A stretch of DNA of 63,000 bases. Origin: Agaribacterium haliotis. GTDB taxonomy: Bacteria > Pseudomonadota > Gammaproteobacteria > Pseudomonadales > Cellvibrionaceae. The stretch is from contig NZ_NKQJ01000017.1 in NCBI RefSeq assembly GCF_002312815.1, positions 1 to 63,000 on the forward strand. The letters run 5' to 3'. The translations under genes and the position numbers were made by a program. Every line of letters starts with the position of its first letter. Position 1 is the stretch's first letter. Positions 34,753 through 42,252 of the stretch are shown one piece after another. The notes under the pieces were generated by a model. It did not search any database and had not been told where the DNA came from. It saw nothing but the letters and a program-made list of their open reading frames with translations.

Positions 34753-36498
34753 TCACAGGCCGATGGGCTCAGCGCCGCCGTTTAAGTAGTGCTGTTTAAC
34801 GGTGATGCCCGTGGCGCCGAGCGGCACTTCGTGGTCGAGGCCGATATAACGGCCGCCAGTGGTTTGCCAGAGCACGGGTTCAAGCAGGCCGTATTTGTCT
34901 TCGTCCCAGGTTGTCCAGTCGCCGGTCAGCAGACCGCCGGTGTCTCCGGAGTTCGGGTTTAGGCACCAGAAGGTGTGATGCATTTTGTACTCGTCGAGCA
35001 GCTCGCGAATGGCGTAGAGCCAGGTTTCGTTGTCGCCGCCATCTAAGAAGCCGCCCCACTCACCGATAAGCAGTGGGCTGATTTCCTGCTGGTGGATGTA
35101 GAGCCAGTTGTCCTGCCAGACATCGGCAATCAGGGTGTCTTTGTTAAAGCCCGGGTAGAACCAGTTCTGCTTGTGTACCAGCGGGCCGTAGTCGTGTGGG
35201 CTGTACATGATTTTGTCCTGGTGGCCGGCGACCGTGACAGGGTGATCGGCGACACCGCGCAAGTTGCCGCCCCACCAGTTGAAGTGGTAGTCGTCTTCGT
35301 TTTTGCTGTCCCAGCTCTGGCCGTCAACCGGGTAGACCTCGATGCCTTCAATCATTAACAGGATGTCCGGGTGGACCGCGAGAATGGCTTTGGAAACTTT
35401 CTCGGCAATGTACTTCCAGTTGTTGGCGTCGCTGCTGTTGTCCCACTTGGCAAATACGGCTTCGCTGTGGGCCTTGCCGTGCGGTTCGTTTTCAAGGTCA
35501 AAGGCGACAATGGTGTCGTCGTTTTTGTAGCGCTCGGCGAGCCATACCCAGGTGTCGATAAACATCTTTTCGGTAATGCTGCCCTTGGTCCACAGCGGCG
35601 CGATATGGCCCATGTTGTCGGCTTCGGCGCTGTGTGCATCGAGCAAAACTTTCATGCCGTGGCGCTTGGCCGAGGCCAAAAATTCATCGAAGATTTCCAG
35701 GCTGTCCATGCCCACAAGCTCTGGGTTGGCGTGGGTATTGACCGATGGCGTGACGGCGTTGCCGGTCATCCACTCGTGCACAATTTCGGTGGAAAACGGC
35801 ACGCGAATCAGGTTGATGCCGCGATCGGCCATGGCTTTAATGGTGTCGTCGAGGTTGACACTCCACAGACCGTGGAAGACACGCTCGGTGGTGTTAAAAC
35901 CAAACCAGTTGGCGCCGGTCAGCCAGACTATCTGGCCTTCTTTGTTGACAATTTTGTTGCCGCTGACACTGAGCCAGTCATCCCCGGGTTTGGCGGCCGA
36001 GGGCGGCATGCTGACAACTGGCGATGGGCTGACGGCCGGGGACGGGCTCGTTTGCGGTGACGGACTGACCTGTGGCGACGGGCTTGTCATCGGCGATGGG
36101 CTAACGCTGGGGCTTGGGCTTGGCGATGGACTCGGCAGGCTGCCTTGCCCGCCTTCAAAAACGATGTCGACAGGCATGCGGCTATTGCCGGGGGAAGCGA
36201 TAAAACCAAACTGCGCTTTTTCGCCGGGCTGGATAACGGCGTTGTAATCCATGCTGCCAATAACATAGCGATTGCCGTCTTTGGAAATAATTCTGGCGTT
36301 CCAAATTTGGTCGATAGTGAAATCGGCACTGAAGCTTAATTTCCAGCCGTCGATGCTGGCGCTTTCATCGTTGAGTATATGGCTTTCGCCTTGAAAGGCC
36401 GCGCCCCAATCTCCCGAGGGGGACATCGTTACTTCAGCGGCATGGGTTAAGGGACTGAGTAGGCCAAACAGGGCCAAAGCGCAGAGCTTGCGTTTCAT
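34753..36498 (-). CDS. GH5 endoglucanase with N-terminal CBM2-like domain
   Basis: The 581-residue secreted cellulase has a signal peptide ending near 'SPLTHAAEV', a CBM2-like module (about 21-116), a Pro-Ser linker (about 120-165, '[10 protein letters not shown]'), and a GH5 catalytic domain (about 175-575). The catalytic acid/base is Glu338 in 'FDLENEPHG' and the nucleophile is Glu480 in 'LLIGEWGGF'. The sequence 'DDTIVAFDLENEPHGK' and the long loops are of the kind seen in GH5_2-like or related bacterial endoglucanases, though I cannot fix the subfamily. It is the first gene of the leftward GH5-GH9-AA10 cluster and diverges from the AraC gene. The start is ATG at 36498, with GGAG 7 bp upstream; a TTG lies four codons earlier. 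Confidence 0.95.
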   Translation of the reverse strand: MKRKLCALALFGLLSPLTHAAEVTMSPSGDWGAAFQGESHILNDESASIDGWKLSFSADFTIDQIWNARIISKDGNRYVIGSMDYNAVIQPGEKAQFGFIASPGNSRMPVDIVFEGGQGSLPSPSPSPSPSVSPSPMTSPSPQVSPSPQTSPSPAVSPSPVVSMPPSAAKPGDDWLSVSGNKIVNKEGQIVWLTGANWFGFNTTERVFHGLWSVNLDDTIKAMADRGINLIRVPFSTEIVHEWMTGNAVTPSVNTHANPELVGMDSLEIFDEFLASAKRHGMKVLLDAHSAEADNMGHIAPLWTKGSITEKMFIDTWVWLAERYKNDDTIVAFDLENEPHGKAHSEAVFAKWDNSSDANNWKYIAEKVSKAILAVHPDILLMIEGIEVYPVDGQSWDSKNEDDYHFNWWGGNLRGVADHPVTVAGHQDKIMYSPHDYGPLVHKQNWFYPGFNKDTLIADVWQDNWLYIHQQEISPLLIGEWGGFLDGGDNETWLYAIRELLDEYKMHHTFWCLNPNSGDTGGLLTGDWTTWDEDKYGLLEPVLWQTTGGRYIGLDHEVPLGATGITVKQHYLNGGAEPIGL

Positions 36499-36890
36499 TG
36501 TTATCTCCAAGCGTTTAATTATTCGTTAGGCAAGTAAATAAACTCGCGCAATAACTGTAAGAATTATCGACTTTTGTTGTCGTCCAGCTTGTTGAAGGCA
36601 GAGAATCTGGACGTCTATTTACGCGCAAGTGAAGTACTATATTGAGCAAAACCGCTTTGTGAGGGCGGGAAACAAAGGCAGTGCAAGTTTTTGGTCTTGC
36701 TTCTTTGGAATGAAAATCTGTGATGTAATTCCGAATTATTTTTCGGCTGATTGCGCAGGTATGTTGAACGCCAAAAAGTATTAATTTACTGTTTTCGCTG
36801 GTATTTATGGCCGATTTTTGTTTGCCTAAGAAAAATCAGGAAAACGTAAATAAAGTGTTAGGGACTTCAAATTTTCAAGGTGGATTCGGC
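36499..36890. other. Divergent intergenic region, GH5 cluster and AraC regulator
   Basis: This 392-bp gap (counting from the preferred AraC start) must hold the promoters of the leftward cellulase cluster and of the AraC gene, and probably the AraC binding sites. I see no clear inverted or direct repeat of known type. The stretch 36530-36560 is AT-rich (AAGTAAATAAACTCG), as a promoter for the GH5 gene would be. Confidence 0.4.
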
Positions 36891-38036
36891 ATGTCGCTGG
36901 TGTTGTTTAACGGTCACGATCTTATTTTGCTTGCAACTGTACTTGTCGCACTTTTCTTCATGGTTCAGCTTTTACAGTTGAAGCATAAACACAAGTATTT
37001 CCCGGTCTTTGTCGTCGGTTTTTGCATTAGCAGTGTCGCGATTCCTCTCGATCTTTTAATAAATTTTGGCGCGATTTTTCACGCCTGGATTGTCACTACA
37101 AGGCCCGAGTTGGTTTATCTATTTGAATTTGGCGCCTGGTTGCAAGCGCCATTTGTTTTTTTGCTTGTTGCAAGTCTTGTTGACAAGGAATTTAAATTTA
37201 AACGGGTCTACTGGTTGATGTTTCTGCCATTTTTTCTACACAGTTCACACCAGGTTATTCTGTATCACAGTTTGCCTATGGCGGTTAAACGCGACATTCA
37301 GCAAAGCCATGATTTGATGAATTTATCGGTGTCGCTATTTTTTGTGCAATTGAGTCGAGAGATATTTCGCCTGTGTTTGATTTCTGCGGCAGTATTGCTC
37401 TTGCTAAAGTATCGGCGCCTGATAAAACAAAAATTGGAGGCCTGGTGGCTGGAGCTGTTTTGTGCGTTTCAGTTTTTGTATGTGTTGTTGGGGGTTCTGG
37501 TGTCAACTTTATTGTTGTTACAGTCTCAGTTTGACATAAGAATGCCGGTGGCATTTTTTGGTTTAAGTCAAAATTATTTGGCTTTTTTCTGTTTCTCGGG
37601 CTTGTGTTTTTTACTTTATCGAGCAGGTCTCAGACAGCAGGATTATTGCGCCATACGTATGTACGAAGAAAAAGACGTACCGTGTTCGGTCAATCCAACT
37701 TACCTAAGTTTATTGGAGGAGTTTGTCGGGGTTCAGCGCCAATATACCAACCCATCGCTGTCCTTAGAGAGCTTGGCCGAAACCATGGGCATATCGCCGC
37801 GCACCTTAAGTTCGGTTATCAACGGTCATTTTAAATGTAGTTTTGTTGAATATATCAATCAGTACCGCCTCGATGAAGCTAAACGATTATTGATTGAAGA
37901 AAAGAAAAAACCGGTGCTCGATATTATGTACGCCTCGGGCTTTAATTCCAAAGCTACATTTAATGCACTGTTTAAACGTGTTGAGGGTATGACGCCGAGC
38001 CAGTATCGCAAGCTGCAAAACCAGCAAGCGGCCTAG
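36891..38036 (+). CDS. Membrane-anchored AraC-family regulator next to cellulase cluster
   Basis: The 381-residue protein has about seven membrane helices in its first 245 residues (for example 'LILLATVLVALFFMVQLLQL', 'VYWLMFLPFFL', 'ISAAVLLLLKYR'). An AraC-type double helix-turn-helix follows at about 275-375 ('LSLESLAETMGISPRTLSSV', 'VLDIMYASGFNSKATFNALF', 'TPSQYRK'). Membrane sensors fused to AraC domains are common in Cellvibrionaceae and Bacteroidetes-like systems. The ATG at 36891 has AAGGTGGA upstream; an in-frame ATG at 36807 would add 28 residues with a poor RBS. It is divergent from the GH5 cellulase gene, so control of the cellulase cluster is the natural inference. Confidence 0.88.
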   Translation: MSLVLFNGHDLILLATVLVALFFMVQLLQLKHKHKYFPVFVVGFCISSVAIPLDLLINFGAIFHAWIVTTRPELVYLFEFGAWLQAPFVFLLVASLVDKEFKFKRVYWLMFLPFFLHSSHQVILYHSLPMAVKRDIQQSHDLMNLSVSLFFVQLSREIFRLCLISAAVLLLLKYRRLIKQKLEAWWLELFCAFQFLYVLLGVLVSTLLLLQSQFDIRMPVAFFGLSQNYLAFFCFSGLCFLLYRAGLRQQDYCAIRMYEEKDVPCSVNPTYLSLLEEFVGVQRQYTNPSLSLESLAETMGISPRTLSSVINGHFKCSFVEYINQYRLDEAKRLLIEEKKKPVLDIMYASGFNSKATFNALFKRVEGMTPSQYRKLQNQQAA

Positions 38037-38114
38037 AGTGCATAGGTTTTGCTTGCCAGGGCCTCGGGCTTAGCGCTTGGATTCGGCCGCTTGGCGTTAG
38101 CGATATGATTTTTT

Positions 38115-38145
38115 GGGCGGTTTAGCTGAGCAAGCTAAACCGCCC
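38115..38145. terminator. Strong hairpin between converging AraC and GH5 genes
   Basis: GGGCGGTTTAGCT and AGCTAAACCGCCC form a perfect 13-bp stem with a GAGCA loop. It lies between the stop codons of two converging genes. Only AATTTCC follows on the plus strand and A residues on the minus strand, so a bidirectional terminator function is probable but not canonical. Confidence 0.6.
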
Positions 38146-38173
38146 AATTTCCTTGGTGTTCTGTTGCTAAAAT

Positions 38174-39259
38174 TCAGGGCTTATTGAGCTCAAGCATGGT
38201 TTTTTTGAAAAAGCGCCCCTGCTCGGTGGCTTCGTATTTCCAGCCTTCGTACATATTGGGTGTCCAGTCCGGGTCAAATACCCAGGCCACCCAAGAGGCG
38301 CCTTTGCCTTCGAGGTAGTCAATAATTGCCGGGCCGTAGATATGTTCATTGTCGATCACCGGGTAGTGGGCACCGCGTTCACCGTCTTTCATCCAGCCTA
38401 TTTCGGTGGCCATAAGTGGCGCGCTCTGGGTTATAAAACCCCACTTTTCTTCCCACAGCTGTTGTTGCTTGGGGCCTTCGGCTTTCTGTGGATAGGGGTG
38501 GCTGACATAGGCAACATTCGGCCTGTCTATTAAATCACCGCGCGCTGCGCTTAGGTCGTAGGCCCAATCAAAACCAGCGACCAGGCTGACAACATTGCTG
38601 TCGTAGCTTTGAATAATATCAATCAGGCTTTCGTTAAATTGTTTCCACTGCGGCCAGTTGAGTTTGCCAAAACGGCCGTCGCCGTCGGTGGGTTCGTTAA
38701 AGAGTTCATAAAACGCAACGGTGTTCACACCTTCATAACGAAAAGCGATGGCCTGCCAGAAGCGGCGCGTTTCAATGGCATCGGTTTCATACATTTCGTG
38801 TTGGTAAACGCCGTCGAAGATGCTGCCCATTGAGTGCCAATCAAAAATAACGTACATGTTGTATTTATTGGCCCAGCGCACCCCGTCGTCGAGCAACTCA
38901 AGGTACTTTTCTTTGCCTCGATAGCGCCAGCTAATCGGGTGGATGGGGAAACGAACGATATTTGCCCCCCAGGAAGCCGCCTCTTTAAAATGTTTTTCTT
39001 TCCAGTGGCCATTTTTTTTGAGTTTATCCGGGTCGGATAAATTCATACCGCGAAATACCACGGTCTGGCCTTTCTCATCGACAAACTTGTTGCCTTTGAC
39101 GGAAATGGCACTCATATAATTTGTTAGGTCTTTGTCGTCGAACTTTTCAGGGTAAGCTTTAAACCACCACTGACCTTTTGCCGAGACATCTTTGGCAATT
39201 GCGGGCGTGAAGATAAAAGACAGGCACAGCAATAGCGCCGATGAATATCGAATAAACAT
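38174..39259 (-). CDS. GH5-family endoglucanase/glycosidase, secreted, single-domain
   Basis: The 361-residue protein has a signal peptide ('SALLLCLSFIFTPAIAKD') and a single GH5 catalytic domain. The acid/base is Glu189 in 'FYELFNEPTDG' and the nucleophile is Glu286 in 'PLMATEIGWM'; 'IVRFPIHP', 'VIFDWH' and 'VSHPYP' are the other usual clan-A strands. It has no CBM or linker, so it may act on soluble or periplasmic oligosaccharides. It starts 25 bp after the LacI gene stop with a GGAGGGATCC RBS, so lacI and this gene form an operon. That ties it to the LacI regulon rather than to the AraC-linked cluster. Confidence 0.92.
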   Translation of the reverse strand: MFIRYSSALLLCLSFIFTPAIAKDVSAKGQWWFKAYPEKFDDKDLTNYMSAISVKGNKFVDEKGQTVVFRGMNLSDPDKLKKNGHWKEKHFKEAASWGANIVRFPIHPISWRYRGKEKYLELLDDGVRWANKYNMYVIFDWHSMGSIFDGVYQHEMYETDAIETRRFWQAIAFRYEGVNTVAFYELFNEPTDGDGRFGKLNWPQWKQFNESLIDIIQSYDSNVVSLVAGFDWAYDLSAARGDLIDRPNVAYVSHPYPQKAEGPKQQQLWEEKWGFITQSAPLMATEIGWMKDGERGAHYPVIDNEHIYGPAIIDYLEGKGASWVAWVFDPDWTPNMYEGWKYEATEQGRFFKKTMLELNKP

Positions 39260-39283
39260 GGATCCCTCCTAGCTGAGATGCGA

Positions 39284-40294
39284 TTATTTTTTTGGTGCTG
39301 CGGTACTGTTACGTATAATTAGTTTGTGCTCGAGCACGTGCAGGTCTTGTTCTGGTTTCTTTCCATCTAATAAATCCATTAACAAGCGAGCACAGGTTTC
39401 ACCGATAAACTCCGCAGGTTGTGCAATGGTCGTTAGCGGCGGTGAAAAATATTTAGCAAATTTAATATTGTCGACACCAATAACCGAGATATCCGTCGGC
39501 ACCTCAAAACCCTGGTTTTTGAGTGTGTGCATCGCACCTAAAGCAATTTCATCGGAAAAACAAAAGATTGCGCTGGGCCGCTCTTTGAGCATAAGCAATT
39601 GTTTTGCAGCGCTTTCGCCGGCCTCGACGGTATAGTCTGAGCGAATAATGTTTTTTTCCAGAATACTTAGTTTCGCCTGGCGCATGGCTTTTTCGAAACC
39701 CTGCAAGCGCTTTTGGCTGGTCGGGCTATCCATGGCGCCGGTAATGACGGCGATATTACTGTGGCCGAGCTCGATTAAGTGAGACGTTGCATCAAAACCA
39801 GCTTTAAGGTCGTCGATGGTCACCGCGGGCACACCTTTAACGCCGGTATATTCGCCACCGTTAACAATGGGCGGAATACGATTGGCGGCAACATCACTCT
39901 CATCAAAGGGCAGGCGGTGAGAAAACAGAATAATACCGTCGGCCTGGCGCGATCGCACCATGGCGGCATATTCGCGTTCACGCTGTTCCGAGCACTGGGA
40001 ATCGCCAAGCAGCACCGAGTAGCCGCGCGCGTGGGCGACATGTTCGATGGCTTTAATGATGCCCGAGTTATAACTGTCGGAGATGTCGGGAATGATAACC
40101 ACGATGTTGCCCGACTTCGATGTGCGCAAACTCACTCCGAGTTTGTTGGGCGTGTAGCCGACCTCATCGATCGCCTTGAGAACTTTTTTACGTGTTGCCT
40201 CGGCGACCCTGCCGGGGTTGCGCAAAGCGTGAGACACAGTCGCGGGAGAAACCCCTGCTTTGCGAGCGACATCCTTGATTCCAACTTCAGCCAT
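39284..40294 (-). CDS. LacI-family transcriptional regulator of the cello-oligosaccharide regulon
   Basis: The 336-residue protein has a LacI helix-turn-helix at its N-terminus ('IKDVARKAGVSPATVSHALR') and hinge ('NKLGVSLRTSKSGNIVVIIP'), then a periplasmic-binding-like effector domain ending 'LEHKLIIRNSTAAPKK'. The length is normal for LacI proteins when started at 40294, with AAAGAGAATAAA before the ATG; the longer frame to 40363 is unlikely. The palindrome at 40376-40391 lies 82 bp upstream, consistent with autoregulation. The same palindrome occurs three more times before the TonB receptor and symporter. A cellobiose or cello-oligosaccharide effector is inferred from GH94. Confidence 0.94.
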   Translation of the reverse strand: MAEVGIKDVARKAGVSPATVSHALRNPGRVAEATRKKVLKAIDEVGYTPNKLGVSLRTSKSGNIVVIIPDISDSYNSGIIKAIEHVAHARGYSVLLGDSQCSEQREREYAAMVRSRQADGIILFSHRLPFDESDVAANRIPPIVNGGEYTGVKGVPAVTIDDLKAGFDATSHLIELGHSNIAVITGAMDSPTSQKRLQGFEKAMRQAKLSILEKNIIRSDYTVEAGESAAKQLLMLKERPSAIFCFSDEIALGAMHTLKNQGFEVPTDISVIGVDNIKFAKYFSPPLTTIAQPAEFIGETCARLLMDLLDGKKPEQDLHVLEHKLIIRNSTAAPKK

Positions 40295-40375
40295 TTTATT
40301 CTCTTTGTTATGTTGCGCCTGGATCGTAATTCCATTGCCCGGTATCTTGGCTATGCGCTTCACGGCAGAGTATAT

Positions 40376-40391
40376 TGTAAAACGTTTTACA
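40376..40391. promoter_or_regulatory. LacI-type operator between lacI and halogenase genes
   Basis: TGTAAAACGTTTTACA is a perfect 16-bp palindrome with the central CG typical of LacI-family sites. It lies 82 bp upstream of the lacI ATG and 71 bp upstream of the halogenase ATG, so it can control both divergent genes. Confidence 0.88.
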
Positions 40392-40461
40392 TATCCACTG
40401 TGGGCGGTTAAATTGGCGTAGGGAATAGATTTACAGTCGCAACAGGGCTGAGGATGGAATC

Positions 40462-41979
40462 ATGACAGCTGAAAAAACAAAGAAAATTGTTATTGTTGGT
40501 GGTGGCAGCGCCGGGTGGATGGCCGCTGCCGCTTTAGTTCGGGCAAGGCCCAATTTAGATATTGAATTGATTGAGTCGCCACATATTGCCTCGGTTGGTG
40601 TCGGTGAGGCAAGCCTTCCCGGCCTTAGAAATTTTAATGCGTTCTTAGGTATTGATGAAGTCGAGTTTATTAAAAAAACGGGGGCGACATTTAAGCTTGG
40701 CATTAAGTTTCAAAATTGGCGCAGCCAGGGGCTCGATTTTTTCCACCCATTTTCTGCCTATGGCCAAGCTCAGGCTGGCGTTGATTTTCATCACTATTTT
40801 TATCAGGCCAAAAAAGCCGGTAAAGCTTTTGAGCTTGGGCAGTTCTCGCTGTCAACACAAATGGCCTATAAAGAGCGCTTTGCTCAACCTGTGGCCGATA
40901 CCCGGCAGCTATTAACGGACTACAAATACGCTTTTCATTTTGATGCCACACTCTATGCCGAGCTATTAAAAAACTATGCCCTGGCGCGCGGGGTCACGTA
41001 CCACCAAGCCAAGGTGGAGGCGGTAAGTTTGGCTGACGGCGCCTGGATTTCTGAGTTGATCTTAGACGATGGGCAAAAGCGCAAAGCCGATTTATATATT
41101 GATTGCAGCGGCTTTCGAGCTGTGCTTATTGAGCAGGCTTTAAAAACGGGCTTTGAAGATTGGTCGCACTGGCTGCCGGTTGACAGGGCAGTGGTGGTGG
41201 CTTCTGAAGCGCAGGCTCAGCCTAGCCCCTATACGCTGTCGACGGCACAGGCGGCGGGCTGGCAGTGGCGCATCCCTTTGCAGCACCGCTGCGGCAATGG
41301 TTATGTCTATTCAAGCCAGTTTTGTTCCGATGCGAACGCGCAAGCCAGCTTGTTAAGCAACTTAGCTAGCCCGGCCCTAGGTGAAACCAGGCTGTTATCG
41401 TTCACCACCGGCAGGCGGAAAAAGTTTTGGAATAAAAACTGTGTTGCGCTTGGCCTGGCTTCGGGTTTTATTGAGCCTTTGGAAAGCACCAGTATTTCTC
41501 TGATTCAAACAGGTATATCGCGCCTGTTAATGTTTTTTCCCGATGCGGGCTTTAACGCTGCCGATATTATGGAAGCAAATCGATTAGCCAGAATAGAGCA
41601 GGAGCGTATTCGCGATTTTATTATCCTGCACTACTGTTTAAATCAGCGTGTCGATGGTGAATTGTGGGACTACTGCCGATCAATGCCGCTACCAGAAAAA
41701 CTCAAACACAAGATAGAATTGTTCCGCCACCGCGGCCATATTCTCAGCTACGAACTCGAGTCGTTTGAAGCGCCGAGCTGGTTAAGTATCTTCGATGGCA
41801 TGGGCGTTGAGCCTTCGAGTGTCAGTGCTGATCTGATGACTCAAGACAGCTACGACAATGCCGGCGCCCTGGAAAGCCTGCGAACGAGTCTCGCTCAAAT
41901 TTCTGACAAAGCACCGTTACACGCCGACTTCTTAGTTAAACATCATTTGTTAAATCACCAAAAGCGCGTGGCGGTTTAA
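40462..41979 (+). CDS. Tryptophan-halogenase-like flavoprotein in a sugar regulon
   Basis: The 505-residue protein shows the flavin-dependent halogenase fold: nucleotide-binding 'IVGGGSAGWMAAAAL' at 11-25, Lys78 in 'ATFKLGIKF' at the position of the catalytic lysine of PrnA, the 'GWQWRIP' WxWxIP motif (Trp267, Trp269, Ile271, Pro272), and 'FIEPLESTSI' with the expected Glu. It is cytoplasmic. An RBS-like GGATGGAATC precedes the ATG. It diverges from lacI with a LacI operator between and lies beside a TonB receptor. Such genes are repeatedly found with TonB receptors and carbohydrate genes in gammaproteobacteria and alphaproteobacteria, but their substrate and role there are not established. 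Whether it halogenates tryptophan is unknown. Confidence 0.9.
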   Translation: MTAEKTKKIVIVGGGSAGWMAAAALVRARPNLDIELIESPHIASVGVGEASLPGLRNFNAFLGIDEVEFIKKTGATFKLGIKFQNWRSQGLDFFHPFSAYGQAQAGVDFHHYFYQAKKAGKAFELGQFSLSTQMAYKERFAQPVADTRQLLTDYKYAFHFDATLYAELLKNYALARGVTYHQAKVEAVSLADGAWISELILDDGQKRKADLYIDCSGFRAVLIEQALKTGFEDWSHWLPVDRAVVVASEAQAQPSPYTLSTAQAAGWQWRIPLQHRCGNGYVYSSQFCSDANAQASLLSNLASPALGETRLLSFTTGRRKKFWNKNCVALGLASGFIEPLESTSISLIQTGISRLLMFFPDAGFNAADIMEANRLARIEQERIRDFIILHYCLNQRVDGELWDYCRSMPLPEKLKHKIELFRHRGHILSYELESFEAPSWLSIFDGMGVEPSSVSADLMTQDSYDNAGALESLRTSLAQISDKAPLHADFLVKHHLLNHQKRVAV

Positions 41980-42003
41980 CTAGTGTGAATAAGCCCTAGC
42001 AAA

Positions 42004-42041
42004 AATGGCTTGTGCTGCTACTTGTTAACAAGTCATTTTTT
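42004..42041 (+). terminator. Terminator after the halogenase gene
   Basis: AATGGCTTGT pairs with ACAAGTCATT (one G-T pair) across a 14-base loop, followed by TTTT. It lies about 25 bp after the halogenase stop. Confidence 0.6.
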
Positions 42042-42186
42042 AAATGTGTACGGGATTTTTTTAGATTTTACTTAAGGTTTCACTTTGTTTTTTTGCGGAA
42101 TTGTTTGGCAAAGGCAGGGGCCAAGGCGATATGTCGCGTTAATATGTGAAGTCCATATGTAAAGTCTATATATAAAAGCGATAGGC

Positions 42187-42216
42187 AAAAAAAGCGCGGC
42201 AGGGGAATGCCGCGCA
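42187..42216 (-). terminator. Rho-independent terminator of the large TonB receptor gene
   Basis: On the minus strand GCGCGGCA and TGCCGCGC form an 8-bp stem with a TTCCCC loop and are followed by a run of seven T residues, 37 bp after the receptor stop codon. Confidence 0.92.
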
Positions 42217-42252
42217 AAAATGGGAGCACGAGGCCGTGCAACTCTCACATCG

